A stretch of DNA of 64,000 bases. Origin: Nocardia mexicana NBRC 108244. GTDB taxonomy: Bacteria > Actinomycetota > Actinomycetes > Mycobacteriales > Mycobacteriaceae. The stretch spans positions 1 to 64,000 of the forward strand of contig NZ_BDBV01000079.1 of NCBI RefSeq assembly GCF_001613165.1, written 5' to 3'. This document shows, piece by piece, positions 16,643 to 25,668 of the stretch (its first letter is position 1; the number at the start of each line of letters is the position of its first letter). A program made the translations under genes and the position numbers. The notes under the pieces were generated by a model. It did not search any database and was not told the origin of the DNA. It saw only the letters and a program-made list of their open reading frames with translations.

Positions 16643-17842
16643 ATGCGAGTGCTGACCGTCGCCGAGATCGACAGCGAATTAGCCCGGCGGGGCCGCGAAG
16701 TCGAGGCCATCACCGCGACCCTGCTGGAGTTGGACAAACACCCCGGCCTCACCCTGCTGCGCGGCTACCCGCCCAGCGGCGCGACCGCGACCCGATGGGA
16801 ATCGGTGCGGCAGCAGCTGGATCTGATGTGGCAGGACTACGCGCGGCTGCAGGCGATCCTGGATCAGGCGCGGACCATCCGGTCCCGGCGTCAGCGCCCG
16901 GGCGACGCGGACCGCGCCGAACTCACCCGGCTGCTGCGTGATCGGCCGCACGAGATCTCGCGGACCGCGATTCCCCTCGCGCAGCGCTCGCTGACCGGGC
17001 CCAGCGAGGAGGTGCTGTTCGTCGGCGTCGCCGACACCGTGGAACGCATGCGCACCCACTTCCCGGTGATCGCGGAGTTCCTCGACGCCGTCGATGCCGT
17101 CAACACCCGCGTGCTGAGCGGGCTGGCGCCGGTGCAGGCCCAGCTGGACGGATTGGGCAGTGCCACCGCGGAATTGCGCGCCATCGCGGCGGGCGTGGCC
17201 GATCTGCTGCGCCGGTCGGCCACCGATCCGCTGGCCCTCACCCCCGGCGATATCGATTCCCGCGTAACGGAACTGAGCGGCCGCGTGCGGCGGGAGTCCG
17301 AGGCACTGGCGGAAGTGCGGGCCCTGAGCGCGGATTGGCCCGCCGCCGTCGACGAGACGCGCGCCCGCATCGATGCGCTGCGGGCCGCCGGAGAGCGGGC
17401 GGCCGATGCCCGCGCGGAGGCCGAGACCAAGATCGTGACCGCGCCGCTGCCGGTGCACGCCGACGATTCGGCCACGCTGCGCGCCGAATTGGCCGCGCTG
17501 TCGAGCGCCTGCGCCGATCCGGCGGGCCCGGACAGCCCCTTGACCTCGGCGGTGGCGCTGCTCGAACTGCGGCGGCGCATCGACGCGGCGGCGGCGACCG
17601 CGGCCGCCGACGAACAGCTGGCGCGGGGCCTGCTGGACCGCCGCATCGAACTGCGCGGCCGCCTCGCCGCCTACCAGTCCAAGGCCGCGCGGCTGGGCGT
17701 CAGCGAGGATCCGGAGGTGCTCTCGTCGCACCGGATCGCGAGCGGGCTGCTCTCGCGCCGGCCCTGTGACCTGGCGGCCGTCACGCGGGCCGTCACGGAC
17801 TTTCAGCAGGTGATCGCGGAAAAATCGGGGAGGCGGGGATGA
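16643..17842 (+). CDS. Coiled-coil hypothetical protein of the PknG operon
   Basis: A soluble 399-residue protein with no signal peptide or TM segment. It is Ala/Arg/Leu/Glu-rich and mostly predicted helical, with heptad-like stretches around 215-275 and 315-350, suggesting coiled coils. It lacks any enzymatic motif I recognise. Placed between glnH and pknG with a 9-nt upstream gap and a 4-nt ATGA overlap into pknG, it is a likely scaffold or adaptor for the kinase circuit. It has no counterpart in the M. tuberculosis three-gene locus as I know it. Confidence 0.75.
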   Translation: MRVLTVAEIDSELARRGREVEAITATLLELDKHPGLTLLRGYPPSGATATRWESVRQQLDLMWQDYARLQAILDQARTIRSRRQRPGDADRAELTRLLRDRPHEISRTAIPLAQRSLTGPSEEVLFVGVADTVERMRTHFPVIAEFLDAVDAVNTRVLSGLAPVQAQLDGLGSATAELRAIAAGVADLLRRSATDPLALTPGDIDSRVTELSGRVRRESEALAEVRALSADWPAAVDETRARIDALRAAGERAADARAEAETKIVTAPLPVHADDSATLRAELAALSSACADPAGPDSPLTSAVALLELRRRIDAAAATAAADEQLARGLLDRRIELRGRLAAYQSKAARLGVSEDPEVLSSHRIASGLLSRRPCDLAAVTRAVTDFQQVIAEKSGRRG

Positions 17843-20181
17843 AGTGTACCGAAACGGGCTGTGGCGGAACGATTGTCGAGGGGTACTGCGATACATGCGG
17901 GACCGCGCCCCCGGCGGCGGAACCCGCGGGTACGGCATCGGGCCGAGGCGTGCTGTGCGGTGAATCCGGCTGTGGGGGAACGCTTGTCGACGGGTACTGC
18001 GATACATGCGGTACCGCTCCGCCGCCCGGGACGGACACCGCGCCCGGTATCGAGCGGGGGACCCGGGCGGCCACCGGGACCACGCGCACCAGCAGATCGG
18101 TGCGCACCCGGTCCAGTTCCGGGCGCTCCCGCCGACTCGGCGCGGGCATGGTGGAAATGCCGCGGGTGCAACCCGTCGATCCGTCCACCGCGGTGCTCGC
18201 CGATCCGCAGGTTCCGGAGAACAAGCGTTTCTGCGGCAGGTGCGATCGCCCGGTGGGCCGGTCCCGCGAGGGCAGTCCCGGTCGCGCCGAGGGCTTCTGC
18301 CCGCACTGCGGCACCAAGTTCTCGTTCTCGCCGAAGCTCACCCCGGGCGAGCTGGTCGGCGGTCAGTACGAGGTCCTGGGCGCCCTGGCGCACGGCGGCC
18401 TGGGCTGGATCTACCTCGCTGTCGACCACGCGGTCAACCGCCGCCCGATCGTGCTCAAGGGCCTGCTGAACGCCGCCGACCCCGATGCGGAGGCGGCGGC
18501 GGAGGCCGAGCGCCGATTCCTGGCCGAGGTCGATCACCCGAATATCGTGAAGATCCACAACTTCGCCGAACAGGTCGGCGACGACGGGGCGACGGTCGGG
18601 TACATCGTGATGGAGTACGTCGGCGGCACCTCGCTCAAACAGCTGCTGCGCCGCCGCCGCGAGAGCGACGGCTCGTATCTGCCTCCGGCACAGGCGATCG
18701 CCTACATCCTGGAGATGCTCCCGGCGCTGGGCTACCTGCACGCCCGCGGGCGTGCCTACTGTGATTTCAAGCCGGACAACGTGATGCAGACCGAGGAGCA
18801 GCTCAAGCTCATCGATCTGGGCGCGGTCATCGCGATGGACGACGAGCACAGCGCCATCTACGGCACGATCGGCTACCAGGCCCCCGAGATCGCCGAGACC
18901 GGTCCGACCGTGGCGACCGAGGTGTACACCGTCGGCCGCACGCTCGCGGTGCTGATCATGAAGGTGCCGCAGCGCGACGGGTTCTTCGCCGAACTGCCCG
19001 GCCCCGACACCGAACCCCTGCTGGCCGAACACGATTCGCTGTATCGGTTGCTGCTGCGCGCCACCGAGCCCGACCCGGAGGCGCGCTTCGCCTCCACCGA
19101 GGAGATGGCCGACCAGCTGACCGGCGTGCTGCGCGAGGTCCTGGCCGCCGCCGACGGGGTGCCGCGGCCGGGCCTGTCGGTGAACTTCGGCCCGCCGCGC
19201 GGCGTATTCGGCTACGGCATCGATACCGCACCCGAGGTGCGCGAGATCGTTGCGGCACTGCCGGTTCCGCTGGTCGACCCCACCGACACCGGCGCCGGGC
19301 TGCTGGCGACCACGGCGGGGGTCACGGTCGCCGATCTGGAGCCGGCGCTCGCCGCCGGGCTGCGGTCGGTCGTCACCGGCAAGGCGGATTCGGTCGAGAT
19401 TCCGCTGCGGTTGCTCCGCGCCGCCGTGGAGGGCGGCGATGCGGGGGATGCGCAGCGCCGCATCGATGAGCTGGAGGGCACCCTCGGCGACGACTGGCGG
19501 CTGACGTGGTACCGCGGCATGACCGAGCTGCTGCGCGCCGATTTCCCCGCCGCCGCAGCGGAATTCGAATCGGTGTATCAGGCGCTGCCGGGCGAGTCGG
19601 CGCCCAAACTGGCGCTGGCCGCGGCCGCGGAACTGGCCCGCTCCGCCGACGGCGCCGAGCAGGCGGCCGAAACCGCCCGCGCCATGCGGTATTACGAGAC
19701 GGTCTGGCGGACCGATCGCGGATTCGTCGCCGCCGCCTTCGGCCTGGCCCGGCTGTGCCGCGCCACGGGCGACCGGGATCGCGCCGTCACCGTGCTCGAC
19801 GAGGTCGACCCCGCCTCGGCGTTGTATACCGAGGCTCGCATCGCCGCCGTGCACACGCTGCTCACCGGCCGCGATCCGGCCGACCTCACCGAAGCGCTGC
19901 TGCGCGACTGCGGCAGCCGGACCGAAGGGATCGTCATCGAATCGAAAAGCCGTGCGGCCCTGGTGCGCATGCGGGTGCTCGAGCCCGCGCTGCAGTGGCT
20001 GTCCGCCGGACACACTGCCGAAGGATCCGATCCGCTCCTGGGGCACGGGCTGGACCCGGCCGGGGTGCGCGCGGGATTGGACCGCTGTTTCCGCGACCTC
20101 GCCCACGAGACCGACGATATGTGGGCGCGGTTCGAACTGGTCGACCGCGCCAACGCGATCCGTCCGAGGTCGGTGCTGTGA
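17839..20181 (+). CDS. pknG: PknG-type Ser/Thr protein kinase with extra N-terminal Cys-motif repeats
   Basis: Soluble kinase of 780 residues. Order: two tandem Cys-rich motifs (Cys3, 8, 17, 20 and Cys40, 45, 54, 57), a Ser/Arg-rich linker, the rubredoxin-like domain (Cys132, 135, 154, 157), the kinase domain (about 175-440) and a C-terminal TPR region. The kinase shows AHGGLGWIY, Lys207, YCDFKPDN with Asp309 in place of HRD, LIDLGAV (Asp326) and QAPEI, all as in M. tuberculosis PknG. PknG controls central nitrogen/TCA metabolism by phosphorylating the FHA protein GarA/OdhI. The linker and flanks may be autophosphorylated. ATGA overlap with the upstream gene; 45 nt to the phosphatase gene. 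Confidence 0.93.
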   Translation: MKCTETGCGGTIVEGYCDTCGTAPPAAEPAGTASGRGVLCGESGCGGTLVDGYCDTCGTAPPPGTDTAPGIERGTRAATGTTRTSRSVRTRSSSGRSRRLGAGMVEMPRVQPVDPSTAVLADPQVPENKRFCGRCDRPVGRSREGSPGRAEGFCPHCGTKFSFSPKLTPGELVGGQYEVLGALAHGGLGWIYLAVDHAVNRRPIVLKGLLNAADPDAEAAAEAERRFLAEVDHPNIVKIHNFAEQVGDDGATVGYIVMEYVGGTSLKQLLRRRRESDGSYLPPAQAIAYILEMLPALGYLHARGRAYCDFKPDNVMQTEEQLKLIDLGAVIAMDDEHSAIYGTIGYQAPEIAETGPTVATEVYTVGRTLAVLIMKVPQRDGFFAELPGPDTEPLLAEHDSLYRLLLRATEPDPEARFASTEEMADQLTGVLREVLAAADGVPRPGLSVNFGPPRGVFGYGIDTAPEVREIVAALPVPLVDPTDTGAGLLATTAGVTVADLEPALAAGLRSVVTGKADSVEIPLRLLRAAVEGGDAGDAQRRIDELEGTLGDDWRLTWYRGMTELLRADFPAAAAEFESVYQALPGESAPKLALAAAAELARSADGAEQAAETARAMRYYETVWRTDRGFVAAAFGLARLCRATGDRDRAVTVLDEVDPASALYTEARIAAVHTLLTGRDPADLTEALLRDCGSRTEGIVIESKSRAALVRMRVLEPALQWLSAGHTAEGSDPLLGHGLDPAGVRAGLDRCFRDLAHETDDMWARFELVDRANAIRPRSVL
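17845..18022. repeat. Tandem duplication (111-nt period) in the 5' end of pknG
   Basis: The first Cys motif (DNA from 17845) recurs at 17956 with an exact 37-codon offset. The two copies share long identical runs such as GGGTACTGCGATACATGCGG, suggesting a fairly recent in-frame duplication that gave the kinase a second potential metal-binding knuckle. Confidence 0.8.
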
Positions 20182-20226
20182 AGCGGCCGACGCCAGCACG
20201 CGCTCAGGGCGGGAACAGGGGGAGTT

Positions 20227-21270
20227 GTGGGTGAACTGGCAACCGGGCTGCACTGCCCCGGATGCGGGCAGCGCATCGGGGCGGCCGACAGGTTCTGCGA
20301 GGAATGCGGCCGCGAACTGGCCGTGTACCGGGCCGCGCTGCCCGACCTCACGATCGATCCCGCGGCCGCCTGTGATCAGTGCGGCGGAACGGATTTCGAC
20401 GACGATCGCTACTGCGCGAGCTGTGGCGCACGGCACCGGCCGCCCGATCGCGCCGAGGCCGACCTGGGCGTGGTGCAGCTGATCACCGATCGCGGAATAG
20501 CGCACGCGCGCAACGAGGACGCGGTCGCGGCCGCGGTCCTCGACGACGCGTCCGGCCCCACGATCGTGATCGCTGTGTGCGACGGCGTATCGACCTCGGA
20601 CGACCCGCAGGTGGCGTCGGGCACGGCCGCCCGCACGGGGGTGGATGCGTGCCTGGCCGCCCTCGCCGCGGATCGCACCGCGGCCGAGGCCGTGATCGAC
20701 GGCCTGGTGGCGGCGTTCGAGGCGGTGCGCGGGGTGTCGATCGCCGACGGCCACGCGCCCTCGTGCACCTATGTCTCGGCGGTGCTGCGGGCCTGCGGCG
20801 ACGGGGAATTCGAGATCACCGTGACGAATGTCGGTGACAGCAGGGCGTATTGGCTGCGCGGCGACGGGCCCGGCGACAGCGTGGCCTCGCGGCGGCTGAC
20901 CGCCGACGACTCCTACGCGCAATTGCTGGTCGACGCCGGCGGCATGGACGAGCAGACCGCGATGCGGGATCCGCGGGCGCATGCCCTGATGCGCTGGCTC
21001 GGCGCCGATTCCGAGCACGTCCCCGCCGACACGGCCGTGCACTCGCTGCGCGTACGCGGGCCGGGTGCGCTGCTGCTGTGCAGCGACGGGCTGTGGAACT
21101 ACCTGCCCGACCCCACCGGACTGGCCGTGGTCGCGACCGCCTCGGCGCCGCTGCGGTCCGCCCGAGATCTGGTCGAGGTCGCGCTGCACGGCGGGGGCAG
21201 CGACAACATCACGGTGGCGCTCGCGGCGATACCCGCCGCGGCATCGATACCTGCAGGGGGTGCGCAATGA
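20227..21270 (+). CDS. PP2C-family Ser/Thr phosphatase with two N-terminal zinc-ribbon motifs
   Basis: A 347-residue soluble phosphatase. The first 70 residues carry two Cys-pair motifs (Cys10, 13, 24, 27 and Cys49, 52, 63, 66). The PP2C domain follows with RNEDA, IAVCDGVST, VTNVGDSRAYWL, LLCSDGLWNYL and GGSDNITVAL, i.e. all the metal-binding aspartates. It probably reverses phosphorylation by the adjacent PknG. The GTG at 20227 is preceded by GGGGGAG; the TGA overlaps the VWA gene (ATGA). The shared Cys motifs with PknG and the FHA protein suggest a common docking or metal/redox input. Confidence 0.92.
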   Translation: MGELATGLHCPGCGQRIGAADRFCEECGRELAVYRAALPDLTIDPAAACDQCGGTDFDDDRYCASCGARHRPPDRAEADLGVVQLITDRGIAHARNEDAVAAAVLDDASGPTIVIAVCDGVSTSDDPQVASGTAARTGVDACLAALAADRTAAEAVIDGLVAAFEAVRGVSIADGHAPSCTYVSAVLRACGDGEFEITVTNVGDSRAYWLRGDGPGDSVASRRLTADDSYAQLLVDAGGMDEQTAMRDPRAHALMRWLGADSEHVPADTAVHSLRVRGPGALLLCSDGLWNYLPDPTGLAVVATASAPLRSARDLVEVALHGGGSDNITVALAAIPAAASIPAGGAQ

Positions 21271-22571
21271 GTTCGCAAGCAGACGGTTCGGCGGCGGGCG
21301 GCGACATCTCGGTCGTCGTCGACCAGAACCCGTACCTCGCCGAGGGAGGCGACACGCTGCACGCCATCGTCACGGTGGCGACCGGTGCCGACTTCGCGGT
21401 GTCGGCCCCGCCCTCGGAACGCGTCGAGATCATCATCATCGACTGCTCGGGGTCCATGGGGGCCGGTGACCGGTTCGACGGCGCGCGGCGTGCCACCCTG
21501 GCCGCGCTCGACGAGATGCCCGACGGCACGCTGTTCGCGATCGTGCAGGGCACCCACGAGGGTGAGGTGGTGTATCCGCGACGCGGACCGCTGCGGGCCG
21601 CCGACCGCGGGTCACGATCGGACGCGCGGCGCGAGCTGGACAAGCTCCGGCCCTACGGCGGCACCGCGATGGGCACCTGGCTCGGGGTCGCCCGGCAGGT
21701 GGCGATGCAGCATCCGAAGGCACAGGTGCACGTCATCCTGCTGACCGACGGCAAGAACGAGCACGAGTCGGAGGAGCAGCTGCAATCCGAGATCGCGCAG
21801 TCGCAGGGGCATTTCACCTGTGACATCCGCGGTGTCGGAAAGGATTATCTCGTCAAGGAACTGCGCGCCATCGAGTCCGGAATGCTCGGCACGCTGGATG
21901 TGGTGCGGTCCGGTGACGAGCTGACCGCCGACTTCCGGACGATGATGCGGGGATCGATGGCGAAGGTGGTTCCGGATCTGGCGCTGCGGGTCTGGACGCC
22001 GGTCGGCGCCCGGGTGCAGTTCGTCAAGCAGGTGGCCCCGGCGCTCCAGGACCTGACCGACCGTCGCACCGAGACCGGATCGCAGGTCGGGGAGTATCCG
22101 CTCGGTTCCTGGGCGGCGGAGGAACGCGATTATCACGTTCAGGTCCGGGTCGCGCCCGCCGCGCCGGGCCGGGAGAAGCTGGCCGCCCGGATCAGCGTTG
22201 TCGCGGGCGACGAAGTGGTCGGGCAGGGGTTGGTGAAGGCGGTGTGGACCACCGACACCGAGCTGTCCACGCGGATCAATCGCCGCGTCGCCCACTACAC
22301 CGGCCAGGCCGAGCTGGCCGAGGCGGTGCAGGAGGGGCTGGCCGCCCGCCGGGAGGGTGACGACGCGACCGCGACCGCGAAGCTGCAGCGGGCGGTGCAG
22401 CTCGCCGAGGAGTCCGGAAACGAGGGCACCGCAAAGCTTTTGCGCAATGTCGTGGAGGTCGACGACCGCACCGGCACCGTGCGCCTGCGCCGCGGTGTCG
22501 ACGAATTCGACGAGCGCGCCCTCGATGCTCGATCCACGAAGACGGCCCGGGTGCGCAAGGAGGAGTCATGA
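21267..22571 (+). CDS. VWA-domain protein (TerY-P-like component)
   Basis: A cytoplasmic 434-residue protein. The von Willebrand A domain (about 50-240) has an intact MIDAS: DCSGSM at 59-64, the threonine in YGGTAMG, and LTDGKNE. It is followed by a beta-rich segment and a C-terminal helical region. VWA plus kinase plus PP2C recalls the TerY-P triads described by Aravind and colleagues near tellurite/stress genes, where the VWA protein is thought to be an assembly platform. Overlaps its neighbours by 4 nt on both sides, so the three proteins are probably made together. Confidence 0.87.
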   Translation: MSSQADGSAAGGDISVVVDQNPYLAEGGDTLHAIVTVATGADFAVSAPPSERVEIIIIDCSGSMGAGDRFDGARRATLAALDEMPDGTLFAIVQGTHEGEVVYPRRGPLRAADRGSRSDARRELDKLRPYGGTAMGTWLGVARQVAMQHPKAQVHVILLTDGKNEHESEEQLQSEIAQSQGHFTCDIRGVGKDYLVKELRAIESGMLGTLDVVRSGDELTADFRTMMRGSMAKVVPDLALRVWTPVGARVQFVKQVAPALQDLTDRRTETGSQVGEYPLGSWAAEERDYHVQVRVAPAAPGREKLAARISVVAGDEVVGQGLVKAVWTTDTELSTRINRRVAHYTGQAELAEAVQEGLAARREGDDATATAKLQRAVQLAEESGNEGTAKLLRNVVEVDDRTGTVRLRRGVDEFDERALDARSTKTARVRKEES

Positions 22572-23233
22572 CGGCCACCTGTCCCGAGGGCCATGCCTCC
22601 GCGGCCACCGACTACTGCGATGTGTGCGGCAGCTCCATCGGCGAGGCCCCGCCCGCGGTGGAGCAGCCGACCCGATGCCCGGCCTGCGACGCGCCGATCT
22701 CGGGCAGGTTCTGCGAGGCGTGCGGTCACGATTCGGCGCTGCCCATGTCGTCGGGGCGGGTGGTGGAGGCGCTCGGTGCCTCGGCCGACGATCGGTCGGA
22801 AGTAGCGGAAGCTGTTGCCCGGCAGTCGGTATGGGTCGCGACCGTCGTCGCCGACCGGGATCTCTACGAGCGGATGCTGACCCGCAAGGGGCCCGATGCC
22901 GACCGCGTCGAGTTTCCCGACTACTACCGGGAACGGCGAATCGTGCTGCACGGCAATGATTTTCTGATCGGCAAGCGCAGCGTGTCGCAGGGGCTGCTCC
23001 CGGAGATCGACCTCGGTATCGCCCCGGTGGACATCGGAGTCTCCCGCTCCCACGCCCGCCTGCACCTCGACGACGGCGGCCTCACCGTCACCGATCTCGG
23101 GTCGACCAACGGCACCAGCCTCAACGGCAGCGACGACCTGATTCCCCCGAAGACGCCGGTGCCGCTGCGCAGCGGCGACCGCATCCACGTCGGCGGCTGG
23201 ACCACCATCACCGTCACCAGCGAACCCGCCTGA
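22568..23233 (+). CDS. FHA-domain protein with two N-terminal Cys motifs
   Basis: A 221-residue adaptor. The N-terminus has two Cys motifs (Cys5/Cys17/Cys20, with His9 possibly the fourth ligand, and Cys37, 40, 49, 52). The C-terminal FHA domain (about 125-215) has FLIGKRS, GVSRSHARL and DLGSTNGTSLNG, the residues that bind phosphothreonine. It could be the read-out of PknG phosphorylation, as GarA/OdhI is in mycobacteria and corynebacteria, but the canonical N-terminal ETTS motif of GarA is absent, so it is not simply GarA. Last gene of the operon; ATGA overlap with the VWA gene. Confidence 0.9.
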   Translation: MTATCPEGHASAATDYCDVCGSSIGEAPPAVEQPTRCPACDAPISGRFCEACGHDSALPMSSGRVVEALGASADDRSEVAEAVARQSVWVATVVADRDLYERMLTRKGPDADRVEFPDYYRERRIVLHGNDFLIGKRSVSQGLLPEIDLGIAPVDIGVSRSHARLHLDDGGLTVTDLGSTNGTSLNGSDDLIPPKTPVPLRSGDRIHVGGWTTITVTSEPA

Positions 23234-23285
23234 GTTCGGTTGTCCGGCGTAGCCGCCGTCCGCCCGCGCACGGCCGGAGCTGCGC

Positions 23286-23918
23286 CTATTCCGTGAAACG
23301 GCTTGCGGCACGCAATTTTTCGACGATCTCCGCGGGGGCCTTCAGCGGCGAACCGGCGTCGTAGGGCGGCTGCGGATCGTATTCGGTCAGCAGTTGCACC
23401 GTCATCGCCAGCTCGTCACCGGCGATCTTGCCGATCAGCGTGAGCCCCATATCGATGCCGGACGAGACGCCCGCGGCCGTCACGTACTTTCCGTCCAGCA
23501 CCACCCGGTCGTGGGTCGGCTGCGCACCGAAGCGCGCCAGCTCGTCCAGCGCGGCCCAGTGCGAGGTCGCGCGGCGGCCCTCCAGCAGGCCCGCGGCGGC
23601 CAGCAGCAGCGAGCCGGTGCAGACCGAGGTGGTCCAGGCGCTGGTGGCGTCGACGGCGCGCAGCCAGTCGAGCAGCCGCGGATTGTCCATCTGCAGGGTC
23701 TGTCCGGGGCCGCCCGGCACCAGCACGATATCGGGGCGCGGTGTTTCGTCCAGGGTCCGATCGGCGACCAGCGCGAGAGACGCGTTGTCGTTGCGCACCG
23801 GCCCGAGCTGTTCGCCGACGAAAACCGTTTCGGCGCCGGGGATTCGGCTCAGCACGTCGAACGGGCCGACCGCGTCCAGGGCGGTGAACTGGTCGAAGAG
23901 CACGATCGCGATCTGCAT
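23286..23918 (-). CDS. DJ-1/PfpI-family protein (isonitrile hydratase-like)
   Basis: A 210-residue class I glutamine-amidotransferase-like protein. It begins MQIAIVLFDQFTALDAVGPF and contains PDIVLVPGGPGQ and the nucleophile-elbow motif SVCTGSLLLAAAGLLEGRRA, with the catalytic cysteine. This pattern resembles isonitrile hydratase (InhA of Pseudomonas) and transcriptional-regulator-type DJ-1 domains without the HTH. ATG at 23918 has AAAGG upstream; the frame continues 9 codons further but without a better site. It converges on the FHA gene and is independent of it. Confidence 0.85.
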   Translation of the reverse strand: MQIAIVLFDQFTALDAVGPFDVLSRIPGAETVFVGEQLGPVRNDNASLALVADRTLDETPRPDIVLVPGGPGQTLQMDNPRLLDWLRAVDATSAWTTSVCTGSLLLAAAGLLEGRRATSHWAALDELARFGAQPTHDRVVLDGKYVTAAGVSSGIDMGLTLIGKIAGDELAMTVQLLTEYDPQPPYDAGSPLKAPAEIVEKLRAASRFTE

Positions 23919-23972
23919 GGCTGCCTTTCGTCGACGGTGGGCCACAACCAGCGTATGCGCGAATGCACGCCT

Positions 23973-24029
23973 CGCCGCGAGCTGCGTGCCCGCCGCGAGC
24001 TGCGTACCCCGCTGCGGGATGCATACCCC
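23973..24029. repeat. Short 18-nt tandem repeats upstream of the APC permease gene
   Basis: Two nearly identical units, CGCCGCGAGCTGCGTGCC and CGCCGCGAGCTGCGTACC (23973-23990, 23991-24008), are followed by a diverged third copy. They lie in the divergent region between the DJ-1 gene and the permease gene. No known function. Confidence 0.6.
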
Positions 24030-24150
24030 GGCTGCTCTCGGGGTTGTTCGGTCGGATGAAATCCGCGACGGTCATTCATGGAGCTGGACAACAGGCGTGT
24101 TACCGCTCACATTTACACTGCCCCGAACCGGTAGTACAAGGAGCAACCAC

Positions 24151-25584
24151 ATGCCAGCTAGTCCGACCATGCGGGAGATCTTCCGCCGCAAACCCATCGA
24201 GTTGATCGACGACGAGCCCTCCGGCGGCCTGCAGCGGGCCCTCGGCCTGTGGCAGCTGACCGCCATCGGCGTCGGCGGCATCATCGGCGCGGGCATCTTC
24301 GCCCTCGCCGGGGCGGTCGCCAACGAGACCGCCGGTCCCGCCGTGCTGATCTCGTTCATCATCGCCGGCATCGCCAGTGCCGCGGCCGCGCTCTCGTATG
24401 CCGAGTTCGCGGGCCTGATCCCGAAGGCCGGATCCGCCTACACCTACGGTTTCGCGGTGCTCGGCGAGCCGGTCGGCTGGTTCATCGGCTGGGACCTGCT
24501 GCTGGAGTACACCGCCATCGTCGCGGTGGTCGCCATCGGCATCTCCGGGTACATCTCGTTCCTGCTGGAGCAGCTGGACATCACGCTGCCGGTGTGGATG
24601 CTCGGGGCGCCCAACACGGGTGCCGGGCACAAGGTGGACCTGTTCGCGGCGCTGCTGTGCCTGCTGATCGCGTTCCTGCTCACGCGGGGCATCAAGGCGG
24701 CGGCGCGGTTCGAGACCATCGTGGTCGGCATCAAGGTCGTGGTGGTGCTGATCGTGATCGTGGCGGGCGCGTTCTACATCAAGAACGGCAACTACAGCCC
24801 GTACTTCCCGTTCGGCTTCGGCGGGGCGGTGACCGGTGCGTCGACGGTGTTCTTCGCGGTGTTCGGCTACGACGCCATGTCGACCGCGGCGGAGGAGTCG
24901 GTGGACGCCAAACGCCATCTGCCCAAGGCGATCCTGATCTCGCTGGCGATCTCGATGGTGCTCTACGTGCTGGTGTGCCTGGTGCTGACCGGCATGCAGA
25001 AGTACACGGAGATCAACCCGAAGAGCGGGCTGTCGTCGGCGTTCGAGTCGGTCGGCCTCCCGGGCCTGGGCAGCCTGATCGCGGCGGGCGCGATCGTCGG
25101 CATCATGACCGTGCTGTTCACCTTCATGCTCGGCGTCACCCGCATCTGGTTCTCGATGAGCCGGGACGGCCTGCTGCCCCAGTGGTTCGCCAAGACCCAC
25201 CCGACCCGCCACGTGCCCACCCGCATCACCTGGATCGCGGGCATCATCTCCGCGCTGATCGCCGGGTTCCTGCCGATCGGGGAGGCGGCCGAGCTGACCA
25301 ATATCGGCATCCTGCTGGCGTTCGTCGTGGTGTGCGCGGCGGTGATCGTGCTGCGCTACCGGCAGCCCGATCTGCCCCGCACCTTCCGCGCCCCGTTCAT
25401 GCCGATCGTGCCGCTGGTCGGCATCGGCTTCTCGATCTGGCTGATCACCTACTTGAAGCCGGAGACCTGGGGGCGCTTCGCGGTGTGGTTCGCGATCGGC
25501 CTGGTCATCTACCTCGGCTACAGCCGCCGTCATTCGCTGCTGGCGAGGGGAGGGGAGCAGACGGACTCGTCGACGGTCTCGTAA
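24151..25584 (+). CDS. Cationic amino-acid transporter-like APC permease
   Basis: Inner-membrane transporter of 477 residues with about 12 hydrophobic segments. The N-terminal region LGLWQLTAIGVGGIIGAGIF, YAEFAGLIPKAGSAYTY, and FFAVFGYDAMSTAAEE are typical of the CAT/YfnA branch of the APC superfamily. It therefore differs from the AAT-type permease at 6.5 kb. The ATG at 24151 has a clear AAGGAG at 24138-24143. It stands alone; an AT-richer promoter stretch lies at about 24085-24125. Substrate not known, basic amino acids plausible. Confidence 0.9.
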   Translation: MPASPTMREIFRRKPIELIDDEPSGGLQRALGLWQLTAIGVGGIIGAGIFALAGAVANETAGPAVLISFIIAGIASAAAALSYAEFAGLIPKAGSAYTYGFAVLGEPVGWFIGWDLLLEYTAIVAVVAIGISGYISFLLEQLDITLPVWMLGAPNTGAGHKVDLFAALLCLLIAFLLTRGIKAAARFETIVVGIKVVVVLIVIVAGAFYIKNGNYSPYFPFGFGGAVTGASTVFFAVFGYDAMSTAAEESVDAKRHLPKAILISLAISMVLYVLVCLVLTGMQKYTEINPKSGLSSAFESVGLPGLGSLIAAGAIVGIMTVLFTFMLGVTRIWFSMSRDGLLPQWFAKTHPTRHVPTRITWIAGIISALIAGFLPIGEAAELTNIGILLAFVVVCAAVIVLRYRQPDLPRTFRAPFMPIVPLVGIGFSIWLITYLKPETWGRFAVWFAIGLVIYLGYSRRHSLLARGGEQTDSSTVS

Positions 25585-25668
25585 CGGCCCGACCAACTGC
25601 ACCGGCAGCAGGTCCGAAATGAGGGGGACCTGGTGCCGGTGCGGACCACTGTGGGTCAGGGATGTTCG

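Noticed and set aside
17845..18022. Frameshift or assembly artefact at the start of pknG
   Set aside because: The duplicated segment keeps frame exactly (37 codons) and both copies differ at synonymous and non-synonymous sites, so it is a real duplication.
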